A stretch of DNA of 64,000 nucleotides from contig OZ220488.1 of NCBI GenBank assembly GCA_965116155.1, positions 1,364,001-1,428,000 of the forward strand. The letters run 5' to 3'. Every line of letters begins with the position of its first letter. Positions within the stretch are counted from its first letter, which is position 1. The translations under genes were made by a program, and so were the position numbers. The DNA is from G965116155 sp965116155. Lineage in GTDB: Bacteria; Bdellovibrionota; Bdellovibrionia; Bdellovibrionales; UBA1609. The notes below the pieces were generated by a model, which was not told the origin of the DNA, did not search any database, and was given only the letters and a program-made list of their open reading frames with translations. Of this stretch, positions 15,483-22,739 are shown in pieces.

Positions 15483-17822
15483 TTATCCTTTTTTAGTGTT
15501 TTTTAAAATACTGGGCCTGTGGAGTTTTGGCCTTTTAAGGCCAGTAAGTTTAGGTTTAGCGAGCGGTGCGGGCGTGGGTTTTGGTGTGGATTTTGTCACA
15601 GGTGTTGGTGCAGCTTTGGGTATGTTCGTGCCGGAGGGTTTCACAAGGCGCATGCCACTGGGTGCAGGTGTAGCTTTGGCATGGGTGAGCATGTCTTGGG
15701 TGCTGGTGCTAGAGGTAAATATGTTTCTAGGCACCTTAATGCCTCGGGCTTCGAACTCTTCTATAAAAGTGGGTATTAAACCCATGGCTTGAAACTGACC
15801 TTGGATTTTGCGGTTTTTATCAAAGCCTTCTTTTTTAAAACGAAAAATCTCCTGCAAGGTTATAACATCCGACTGCATGCCTACGATTTCTGTAATGCTT
15901 GTAATTTTGCGCGAGCCATCGCTAAGGCGGCTGATTTGCACAATGAGGTTTACAGCACCTGCAATTTGATCCCGTATGGCGTTAATGGGCAGCTCCATGC
16001 CAGCCATAAGGCATAGGGTTTCTAATCGGGATATTGCTTCTTTGGGATTATTGGCATGCACCGTGGTCATAGATCCATCGTGTCCTGTGTTCATGGCAGA
16101 GAGCATATCCAGTGCCGCGCCGTCACGGCATTCGCCCACTACAATGCGATCCGGTCGCATGCGCAAAGAGTTGCGCACCAGGTCTCTAATGCTAACGGCG
16201 CCTTGGCCTTCTACATTGGGGGGGCGGGTTTCTAAACGCACAACATGGCTTTGCTTAAGTTGTAGCTCTGCGGCATCTTCTACTGTAACAATGCGCTCGC
16301 TGGCTGGAATAAAGCCAGACATACAGTTAAGCAGAGTGGTTTTACCAGAGCCTGTGCCACCAGAGATAATAATATTCAGCCCCTGCTCGACGCAGATTTT
16401 TAAAAAATGCGCCATTGCTTCTGTTGCGGTTTGGAAATCTTTTACAAGATTACCCATAGTAATACGGGTTGATGGAAATTTACGAATAGTAAGACTGGGG
16501 CCATCTAAGGCTAGGGGTTCTATTACAGCGTTGACTCTGGATCCATCCGCAAGGCGTGCATCTTGGTAGGGGGTTTTTTCGTCTATGCGTCGCCCTAGTG
16601 GGCTCATAATGCGCTCTATAACGTTACGCAGTTGCAGGTTTGATGTAAACACCGTAGAGCTCAGTGTGAGCTTGCCGGAGCGCTCAACAAAAATTTGCTT
16701 TGCACCATTTACCATGATTTCTGTAACCTGCGGATCACGCAAAAGCTCCTCCAAAGGGCCTAGCCCTAGGGCTTCGTCCAGAACTTGAGAGACGATGCTT
16801 TTTCTGTCGTAGTTTGCGCCGTGGCTGTGTTTGTCATATAGGCGCGCAATAACGGCTTGGGTTTTCATTTTGAGCTCTTGGGCTTTTTGGGGGTTATCTT
16901 TTACTTTGGTAAGGTCTTTTTTAAGATCCATTTCTCCAATAAGCTCTTTGTGGATTTGCATTTTTAAAAGTGATGCTGCATCGGGCGCATCGGCATTGTC
17001 AGAGCCAGCGGAGCTGTCAGATGCTTGGGCTCGCAGTGTAAGCTTTGGTGCTTGGGCGGCTCTTTGCAAAACTCCACTTGTAAGTTTATGGGTGAGTTTT
17101 TTACAAGCCATGCCCATGGGTGATGAAGGCGCTACAAGTACGCAAGAGGAGTTATGCTTAAGGGCGCGGGTGACACTGGCGTCGTCACGTGGCATTTGGG
17201 CTAGCAAAGGCAAACGCAAGGCTTGGGTTATGGTTTGTGCGGGCATGGTGTCGGTTGCAGTAGAGCATTGGTTCAGCACCAGGTGAGACATTTGCCTAGG
17301 CCACATGGCTTGGTCTAGGTTTTTTAGCAAACTTTGCGCGCGTGCCATATTAAGAGCACTGGGTGTGCTAACGCACAAAAGCAGCTGGGAGCTTTCTAAG
17401 GCCGTGCACTGTAGTGTGTCCAAACCATGCCCTAGGTCTAGCACGATATACTGATACAGCCGAGCAAATTGTGTAAGGCCTCGCTTTAATTCGGCAGTGC
17501 TAGGTGGAGTGCTGGGAGCATGGGCCTCAGCCAAGGTTTTGAGTGACAGCAAGTGCCACGCCGGGCACTCGCGTACTTTGCCACTAAGGGTATTAAGCGT
17601 TTGAGAGTTTAGCGGTTGCGAAAGGGTGCTGTGCAGGTTTTTTGCTGGCTTTGCACCGGTTAAAAGGCATTGGTCTGCTAAAGAGTGCGGGTCGAGATCT
17701 AGCAGAAGCACACGGGCTTTTGTTTCGCGCGCCAGACTAAGGCTGAGGTTAGCAGCCAGAGTGCTGGTGCCAACTCCCCCTTTTGCGCCAATTATGGCTA
17801 TGGTGTGGGCGGGTTTTTGCAA
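15483..17822 (-). CDS. TadZ/CpaE-TadA/CpaF fusion ATPase
   Basis: A 779-residue fusion of two Tad-system proteins. Residues 1-250 form a ParA/MinD-like TadZ (CpaE) domain with a deviant Walker A 'GAKGGVGTSTLAAN' and 'VLLLDLDPHSLADQ'. Residues about 290-690 form the TadA (CpaF) secretion ATPase: 'VTEIMVNGAKQIFVERSG', 'PLGRRIDEKTPYQDARLADG', Walker A 'GGTGSGKTTLL' (about 490), Asp box 'ERIVTVEDAAEL', 'MRPDRIVVGECRDG' and 'GHDGSMTTVHANN'. Residues about 700-779 are a proline/threonine/lysine tail of low complexity. The start is TTG at 17822 with AAAGGA nine bases upstream. TadZ and TadA are normally separate; here one chain couples pilus positioning to the motor. Confidence 0.9.
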   Translation of the reverse strand: MQKPAHTIAIIGAKGGVGTSTLAANLSLSLARETKARVLLLDLDPHSLADQCLLTGAKPAKNLHSTLSQPLNSQTLNTLSGKVRECPAWHLLSLKTLAEAHAPSTPPSTAELKRGLTQFARLYQYIVLDLGHGLDTLQCTALESSQLLLCVSTPSALNMARAQSLLKNLDQAMWPRQMSHLVLNQCSTATDTMPAQTITQALRLPLLAQMPRDDASVTRALKHNSSCVLVAPSSPMGMACKKLTHKLTSGVLQRAAQAPKLTLRAQASDSSAGSDNADAPDAASLLKMQIHKELIGEMDLKKDLTKVKDNPQKAQELKMKTQAVIARLYDKHSHGANYDRKSIVSQVLDEALGLGPLEELLRDPQVTEIMVNGAKQIFVERSGKLTLSSTVFTSNLQLRNVIERIMSPLGRRIDEKTPYQDARLADGSRVNAVIEPLALDGPSLTIRKFPSTRITMGNLVKDFQTATEAMAHFLKICVEQGLNIIISGGTGSGKTTLLNCMSGFIPASERIVTVEDAAELQLKQSHVVRLETRPPNVEGQGAVSIRDLVRNSLRMRPDRIVVGECRDGAALDMLSAMNTGHDGSMTTVHANNPKEAISRLETLCLMAGMELPINAIRDQIAGAVNLIVQISRLSDGSRKITSITEIVGMQSDVITLQEIFRFKKEGFDKNRKIQGQFQAMGLIPTFIEEFEARGIKVPRNIFTSSTSTQDMLTHAKATPAPSGMRLVKPSGTNIPKAAPTPVTKSTPKPTPAPLAKPKLTGLKRPKLHRPSILKNTKKG

Positions 17823-17861
17823 GGTGTTGAGTCCTTTGTGGAGTTTACTTTTATATCGGTT

Positions 17862-18533
17862 TTATAAGGCGCAAGAGATAAGGCTTTGGCGCAGTAGAGG
17901 ATGCAGGTTGAGCACCATTAAAGGGTTGGGATAGGTGTTGGAAACCTCTGGCCATAGGGCTGGGTCTACGACTCCTTGGGGCGGTATGGACTTTTTAAGG
18001 GGGGTGCCGTGTATAAGTTGAAGGTGCAGATGGGGAGGGTAGGATCCGTTTTTATGAGGTGCCTCAAGGTGGGCGATTATTTGATTTTTTTTTATGTCTC
18101 TTGTGAAGTTAGTACTGGTGCAGTGGGCGCTGGGCTGGTGTGCCTTAATATGACCCCAAAGGGCTGTGATTTTTATTTCGGGGTGCCAGCTTATTAAAAA
18201 CTCTCCGTAGCCGCGTGGTGTGGGGTCGTGGCCTTGGTGGATAATGGTGCCATCTAAAAAACTGCGTACTGGTGTGCCTTGAGGGGCGCCAAGATCAATG
18301 CCCACATGCAGGGTGCGTTTTTTAAAGTGTTTTGGATACAAGGTGGGTCTTATTTCACCATAGCGCCCAATAGAATAAGTGGGGTTCGCTTTGTTGTTTG
18401 TGGCGCCACGTGCAGCGAGAGGTTTAGAAAAATCCAACACCGGCGTATGCGCAGGCATATCCATAATTGGTGCACACTGCTTGTATGTGTTTTCACTCAG
18501 CACTTGCAATTTTGTAACTTGTGCTGCGCCCAC
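17862..18533 (-). CDS. M23-family metallopeptidase (LytM-like)
   Basis: Zinc endopeptidase of the peptidoglycan-cleaving M23 family, 223 residues. The domain spans about residues 60-200: 'KRTLHVGIDLGAPQGTPV' (H and D zinc ligands), 'LDGTIIHQGHDPTPRGYGEFL', 'ITALWGHI' and 'YPPHLHLQLIHG' (HLH). No signal peptide or lipobox is seen, unusual for this family. The GTG start at 18533 lies 41 bases inside the upstream Fic gene; an internal ATG at 18464 is an alternative. It precedes tadZA by 39 bases, so it may be co-transcribed and open the wall for the Tad machine (inference). Confidence 0.82.
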   Translation of the reverse strand: MGAAQVTKLQVLSENTYKQCAPIMDMPAHTPVLDFSKPLAARGATNNKANPTYSIGRYGEIRPTLYPKHFKKRTLHVGIDLGAPQGTPVRSFLDGTIIHQGHDPTPRGYGEFLISWHPEIKITALWGHIKAHQPSAHCTSTNFTRDIKKNQIIAHLEAPHKNGSYPPHLHLQLIHGTPLKKSIPPQGVVDPALWPEVSNTYPNPLMVLNLHPLLRQSLISCAL

Positions 18534-19605
18534 GACCGGGGTTTTGTATAAGTATGTGGCGTGCTTTTAGGTTTTGAATATCTCTTAGTGCGGTGTCTTT
18601 GGAGCATTTAGCTAGCTTGGCGTATTTGGCGGTGTTCATATGCCCTTTAAAATGGTCCTCTAGCATAAGGTTAATAATGAGGCGCTGGCGTTTATTAACG
18701 GGGTTTTGGTTAATTTGATTCCATAGCCTGGCTTTGAAGAGGGTTTTTTCTAAAGACTGCTCAGCTTTATTAAGCGCACTTTCTAGGCAATGTACAAACC
18801 ACTCTAGCCATGGAGTAAGATCCGGCGAGCTTAGTTGTTGCTGCTCCAATTGGTGGTAGTAGTTTTTGCGTTCTGCTTCGATTTGTGCTGACAAGCTATA
18901 AAAGCGGTGTGCAGAGTTATCGGCTTGTGCTAGTGCCATATCACTAATAGCGCGGGCTATTCTGCCATTGCCATCTTCAAAAGGGTGTATGGTTACAAAC
19001 CACAGGTGCGCAATGCCAGCTCGCACCAAAGGGTCGGGTGTGTTTTTTTGAAACCACTTAAGAAAAGCCTGCATTTCTTTTGCGACTGTTTTGGCTTTGG
19101 GGGCTTCAAAGTGGACCTTGTATTTTCCTATTGGGCCAGATACCACCTGCATGGGGTCTGTGGGTGGGGTGCGGTACTTTCCCACAGCAATGCATTGTAT
19201 GCCGCTATAGCCTGCGGGAAAAAGGGCAGCATGCCACTTGCATAGGCGTGTTTTGGTGAGTTTTTTTGAAAACTGCTGCGTGGCATCCAGTGTAATTGCA
19301 ACCTGGCTTTCTGCTGCTTGGCTGCTTTTAGTAAGTCCCGCTACCTTGATGCCGAGTCTGCGAGCAACGGATGAACGCACGTCTTCCCAGTCAAGGTGTT
19401 CGCCCTCAATGGCTGAGGATTTTACAGCATCTTGTGTTAGGGTGCTTAGGCTGACTTTGCGTTTGAGGTCAAAGCCTAAGCCTTCCATGCTGCCAAGCAG
19501 GCGTCCTTGTTGATGGCGCACCTTGGCTAGCTTAGAGGCCAAGCGCTGGGCGTTCCAAGTAAAGTTTGGCCAATCCGGATGGTTATATATCCACATGTTA
19601 ATCAC
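18493..19605 (-). CDS. Fic family protein with N-terminal DUF4172-like domain and C-terminal winged helix
   Basis: Fic-domain protein, usually an AMP-transferase acting on a target hydroxyl. 370 residues in three parts: an N-terminal domain typical of DUF4172 ('WIYNHPDWPNFTW', 'SSAIEGEHLDWEDVRSSVAR', about 1-110; the SSAIEGE motif is the inhibitory helix), the Fic core with 'HPFEDGNGRIAR' (about 212-223, the full HxFxxGNGRxxR), and a C-terminal winged helix (about 300-365). The frame starts with GTG at 19605; ATG at 19596 is possible. Two direct copies of TTTTGCGGTGATTA flank a TATAAT box just upstream, suggesting self-regulation through the winged helix. Intact motif, so likely active when de-repressed. 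Confidence 0.9.
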   Translation of the reverse strand: MINMWIYNHPDWPNFTWNAQRLASKLAKVRHQQGRLLGSMEGLGFDLKRKVSLSTLTQDAVKSSAIEGEHLDWEDVRSSVARRLGIKVAGLTKSSQAAESQVAITLDATQQFSKKLTKTRLCKWHAALFPAGYSGIQCIAVGKYRTPPTDPMQVVSGPIGKYKVHFEAPKAKTVAKEMQAFLKWFQKNTPDPLVRAGIAHLWFVTIHPFEDGNGRIARAISDMALAQADNSAHRFYSLSAQIEAERKNYYHQLEQQQLSSPDLTPWLEWFVHCLESALNKAEQSLEKTLFKARLWNQINQNPVNKRQRLIINLMLEDHFKGHMNTAKYAKLAKCSKDTALRDIQNLKARHILIQNPGRGRSTSYKIASAE

Positions 19606-19646
19606 CGCAAAACATGCAGTGATTATACCCTTTAATCACCGCAAAA
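19599..19646 (-). promoter_or_regulatory. Fic promoter with direct-repeat operator
   Basis: Two identical 14-mers TAATCACCGCAAAA (plus strand 19599-19612 and 19633-19646) lie 34 bases apart. Between them, on the minus strand, is a perfect TATAAT (19627-19622). A weak -35 candidate TGTATT sits 17 bases upstream of it. One copy covers the -35/-10 spacer, the other overlaps the GTG start. A third half-site in opposite orientation (GTGATTA, 19619-19625) overlaps the -10. The arrangement suits a repressor, plausibly Fic's own winged helix. Confidence 0.55.
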
Positions 19647-19649
19647 TAC

Positions 19650-20214
19650 AGCGCCACGCACTGGGTGCTGTCACGCGCTGGATAAGAGATCGCCTTCTGT
19701 CTAGCCCGCGCCTCGAGCATTTGAGTCTATCGCTTGTCCTCCTGGGCGTTTCATCCTTGCAGGATGCTCCCAGGAGGACTGCACTCATTGCTCAAATGCT
19801 CAGACTAGGCTTTTATGCTTACGCACATCGCTACAGGCTCATAGTAGCCTTAGCTGTCTAGCGCGCAAAAATGCTTCAGGCAAGACCACTTGTCCATCTG
19901 ATGGCCCGCGCCCAAGGGCGCTATCAGCTGGACTGCGTAGGGCTGAAGTCATTTTTGCTAGCGCTCTGATGCTTACGCACATAGGTCGCAAAACAAACTT
20001 GGGCCTTCCGTTTGTCCCAAGGGTAGCAGCTTCTTAAGCTGCCCTTGGGACTGCACTTACTGGCCAAGTTTGTTTTACTAGCACTCTGATGCTTACGCAC
20101 TTATAGGCCGCAAAATAACCTTGAGGCTGCCGTTTGTCCTCTTGGCTAACGCCTCTTGCAGAGGCTGCCAAGGGACTGCACTTGAGCTCAAGGTTATTTT
20201 TCTAGCACTCTAAT
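19650..20214. repeat. Tandem array of four hairpin elements with different arms
   Basis: Four hairpins in a row: 19715-19801 (arms GAGCATTTGAG/CTCAAATGCTC), 19865-19958 (GCAAAAATGCTTCAG/CTGAAGTCATTTTTGC), 19990-20076 (AAAACAAACTTGG/CCAAGTTTGTTTT) and 20112-20200 (AAAATAACCTTGAG/CTCAAGGTTATTTT). The last two are separated from their neighbours by nearly identical linkers CTAGCRCTCTGATGCTTACG then CAC(TT)ATAGGYCGC. All share an inner TTGTCC...GGACTGC pair. The array ends with CTAGCACTCTAA next to the methyltransferase stop. No gene is present. Confidence 0.85.
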
Positions 20215-20928
20215 TTATTTTAGTTGGCCGACTACGAGGCCCTCGTGTGTGGCGAAGCAGGCGGATGTAAATTTGCCCGATTCAGCCAAGGCCGCGTTAA
20301 AGGCTTCCATGTTTTCTTGGGCAATGTTGCTAGCGCTGTCCCAAGTTGAGGAATTTTGGAACATATGACCAAACAAAAAACAATTATCCCCCACAACAAG
20401 CCCCCCTTTGCGCAAATGCTTAGCAGCCCAATCCAAATACCGTGGGTACTCAGACTTTTGAGCGTCGATAAAAACCATATCAAAGCTGCCGTCCAATGAG
20501 CCTAAAGCCTGCAACGCCTCAGAGCATAAAAATTCTATCACCTCAGCCTCTGGTGTGTCTTTTAACAAACTGCGAGCTTTTGCAATATGCTCAGGATTGT
20601 GGTCCACCGAGTACAGCACCGGCCTCTCGTCCGATGCCCCCGAAGCTGAGGCCTGTGCCATCCCACGGGCAATCCATACAGAAGAATACGCATACAAGCT
20701 ACCTAACTCCACCACCTTTTTCGCACCCACCATAGTGGTTAAAAACTTTAATATATGTCCCTCATAAGGGCTAAGACTCATATGTCCCAAGTTGTCTGCA
20801 TGCATGGCTTCTCTAATAGAAGTCAGCAACTGGTCCTCAGCGGCAAAGTGCTTTTTAATGTAATCCACTCGAGGGCCTAAAAAGCCTCCCCCCGCTCTAC
20901 GTGCTGCTTTGTTTTCCATGTTTTCCAT
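20215..20928 (-). CDS. Class I SAM-dependent O-methyltransferase (CCoAMT-like)
   Basis: SAM-dependent methyltransferase of the catechol/caffeoyl-CoA O-methyltransferase type, about 237 residues. Motif I is 'KKVVELGSLYAYSSVWIA' with the usual glycine/serine pattern; 'VLYSVDHNPEHIAKAR' carries the acidic SAM-ribose contact (normally 'SVE/DxD'), and 'FDMVFIDAQKSEYPRYLDWA' is the metal/SAM motif, followed by 'LRKGGLVVGDNCFLFG'. The open frame extends upstream to 21120 inside the neighbouring vWA gene, but the ATG at 20928 has GGAG at the right distance and begins the family's normal N-terminus. The 3' end abuts the CTAGCACTCTAA repeat end. Acceptor unknown. Confidence 0.88.
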   Translation of the reverse strand: MENMENKAARRAGGGFLGPRVDYIKKHFAAEDQLLTSIREAMHADNLGHMSLSPYEGHILKFLTTMVGAKKVVELGSLYAYSSVWIARGMAQASASGASDERPVLYSVDHNPEHIAKARSLLKDTPEAEVIEFLCSEALQALGSLDGSFDMVFIDAQKSEYPRYLDWAAKHLRKGGLVVGDNCFLFGHMFQNSSTWDSASNIAQENMEAFNAALAESGKFTSACFATHEGLVVGQLK

Positions 20929-20977
20929 ATCATAGTCTCCTTTCTCTTTAAGAGGACGATTACAAATAGTTTGTGCC

Positions 20978-22177
20978 TTATTTGGAGCAGTGGTAGGTGA
21001 TGCGCAAGCTGGAGTCAGCTGGCAAGGTGTCGGTAACAGTAAGCAAATTGCCAGAAATTTCAAACCTAGGCTCTTGGTTGGCGTCGTTTGTGATTTGCAC
21101 TTGCACTCTCCAGCGGCCACGCTCGTCCTTTAACGGCTCGCAGGCTAACTTGAACTCGGTGCGCTTTGCTCCGAGACGCAATAAAACCTGATCGTACAAA
21201 CCCTGATAACTGTTGGCACACAGATCCAGCACCTTTCCTTCGGTTTGCTGAGCCAATGCCACATAAGAGCTGCCTACTACTCCTTGGCTAAAGTTGACTC
21301 CCGGCGCACCAGTTGTGCAATCGTTAGGCTGACGGCTTTGTTTTGTGCTGCATGCGTTGTCGTTTATAACCACTGCGTACACACTAAAAGTTTGGGTAGC
21401 GGTTTTGTGCGCATCGATAAGGTTTTTGTGGTTTTCTTTAACTCTTGCAATCCTGGCGTTAGGAGTGCCGCCAAAAGAGCAGCTAGTACTAGTGCCCGCG
21501 CAATCGCCATCGCTGCATTCGTCTTCGTCCGAAATCATCACAACTGCCAAGTGAGCCCCTCTGCGAAAAAACCCTGCACTTTGAACCTCCATAGCTGCCG
21601 CCAAAGCGCAAAGCCCTTGTTCTTCGGGTGGATTCGTATCCTCGCAGTCCGTTTTAATACCTGTCAGCGTGGCCTTAAAAAGCTCCCCATGCTGCATTCT
21701 TAGCGCGCTAGCATCACTGGATTTTAGTATCTTCAAAGTAGCGCTATTGTGCTGACAAAAAGGCGAAGCATTGCCGCAAATGCTAAGGCCAGGGCCGCGG
21801 AAAGGCTGCAGATTTCCACTGTGACCATCGGTTTGCATGTCCATGGTGACAATACCCACATGGTAATCAAAACCTGAGGTAGTAAGGCGCTCTATAAAGA
21901 CGCTAAAAGCATTGCCTAGCTTTTCTAGCTCGGGGTTCATAGACACAGAGGTGTCTACAACAAACAAAATATCCAGCTTGGATACCTCTTGCTCTATGGT
22001 GTATACGTTGCTGCCCGGGTCTGCGGGGCGGCATTCTTTCTCGTCCAAACACAGGGTTGATACCAGGTCAGGCGCGGGTTCGCAACCTATATAGTAGACC
22101 AGGCCCACTAGCGACAGCAGCAAGGCCCAACGTAAAAGCTTTATCTGAAGGGGTCTTTGGGTAGCCTCTGTCTCCAT
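20978..22177 (-). CDS. vWA-domain lipoprotein
   Basis: A 399-residue surface or periplasmic lipoprotein: N-terminal hydrophobic segment with lipobox 'YYIGC' (cysteine about residue 32), then a von Willebrand factor A domain with MIDAS start 'LFVVDTSVSMNPELEKL' (DxSxS, about residues 71-87) and 'VVMISDEDECSDGDC' (about 220-234). The domain is rich in paired cysteines, fitting an oxidising compartment. The C-terminal part (about 335-399) is a beta-rich extension 'RWRVQVQITNDA'. A second, much larger vWA lipoprotein lies just upstream beyond the tRNA gene. Both may bind proteins or surfaces in a metal-dependent way; no specific ligand can be named. Confidence 0.85.
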   Translation of the reverse strand: METEATQRPLQIKLLRWALLLSLVGLVYYIGCEPAPDLVSTLCLDEKECRPADPGSNVYTIEQEVSKLDILFVVDTSVSMNPELEKLGNAFSVFIERLTTSGFDYHVGIVTMDMQTDGHSGNLQPFRGPGLSICGNASPFCQHNSATLKILKSSDASALRMQHGELFKATLTGIKTDCEDTNPPEEQGLCALAAAMEVQSAGFFRRGAHLAVVMISDEDECSDGDCAGTSTSCSFGGTPNARIARVKENHKNLIDAHKTATQTFSVYAVVINDNACSTKQSRQPNDCTTGAPGVNFSQGVVGSSYVALAQQTEGKVLDLCANSYQGLYDQVLLRLGAKRTEFKLACEPLKDERGRWRVQVQITNDANQEPRFEISGNLLTVTDTLPADSSLRITYHCSK

Positions 22178-22228
22178 GGTATTTTATTATCGTATTATGT
22201 GTATAAGTATGGCAAGGGTTCAGGGTAT

Positions 22229-22321
22229 GGAGAGGTGGGTGAGTGGTTGAAACCGCACGCTTGGAAAGCGTGTAGGCCTTTAAAACGGGCCTCGAGGGTT
22301 CGAATCCCTCCTTCTCCGCCA
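22229..22321 (+). tRNA. tRNA-Ser (anticodon GGA), CCA encoded
   Basis: Class II tRNA with a long variable arm. Acceptor GGAGAGG (22229-22235) pairs with CTTCTCC (22311-22317). The anticodon stem CACGC/GCGTG encloses TTGGAAA with anticodon GGA, which reads UCC/UCU. The variable arm GGCCTTTAAAACGGGCC pairs, and the T loop has GGTTCGAATCC. CCA is encoded at 22319-22321 and continues straight into AGTTAGAGTGCTAG of the repeat family, so the CCA forms part of a 30-bp palindrome (22319-22348). Confidence 0.97.
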
Positions 22322-22739
22322 AGTTAGAGTGCTAGCGCTCTAACTTGGTTTACTCAACGGGCGGAGCTTTGACGTGAGTGTCGCGGCTTCGGGCTTAGAG
22401 ATCGCCCAAAGCCGCAGGGCCATAGATCCCTTATAGGCCGCAAAATTCTCTGTAGGACGCTTGGCACCCTGATGGACGCCCCGTTGGGGCTATCAGTGTG
22501 CCGCCGCTCTACCTCAGAGAATTTTACTAGCACTCTAACTTGGTTTACTCAACGGGCGGAGCTTTGACGTGAGTGTCGCAGCTTCGGGCTTAGAGATCGC
22601 CCAAAGCCGCAGGGCCATAGATCCCTTATAGGTCGAAAAATAAAATTGGGTAATGCGCCACCTCCTTCGCAGACGCCTCTTGCAGAGGCTGCTCCGGAGT
22701 TGGCTCTTATTGCCCAATTTTATTTTTCTAGCACTCTAA
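22322..22739. repeat. Two tandem repeat units: constant linker, different hairpins
   Basis: A palindrome AGTTAGAGTGCTAG/CGCTCTAACTT starts the region after the tRNA. Two units about 195 bp apart then share a nearly identical linker of over 100 bp (from TTTACTCAACGGGCGGAGC to AGGGCCATAGATCCCTTATA). They carry unrelated hairpins: 22442-22525 (arms AAAATTCTCTG/CAGAGAATTTT) and 22636-22727 (AAAAATAAAATTGGG and its exact complement). The final CTAGCACTCTAA (22728-22739) supplies the stop of the large vWA lipoprotein. No gene is present. Confidence 0.88.

Noticed and set aside
19650..20214. Tandem array considered as CRISPR
   Set aside because: Spacers would be about 85-95 bp and self-complementary, linkers are too variable in length, and no cas genes are present.
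22322..22739. Hairpin elements considered as integron attC sites
   Set aside because: The length and imperfect pairing are suggestive, but the GTTRRRY/RYYYAAC cores are not matched, flanking genes are housekeeping operons, and no integrase is in the window.
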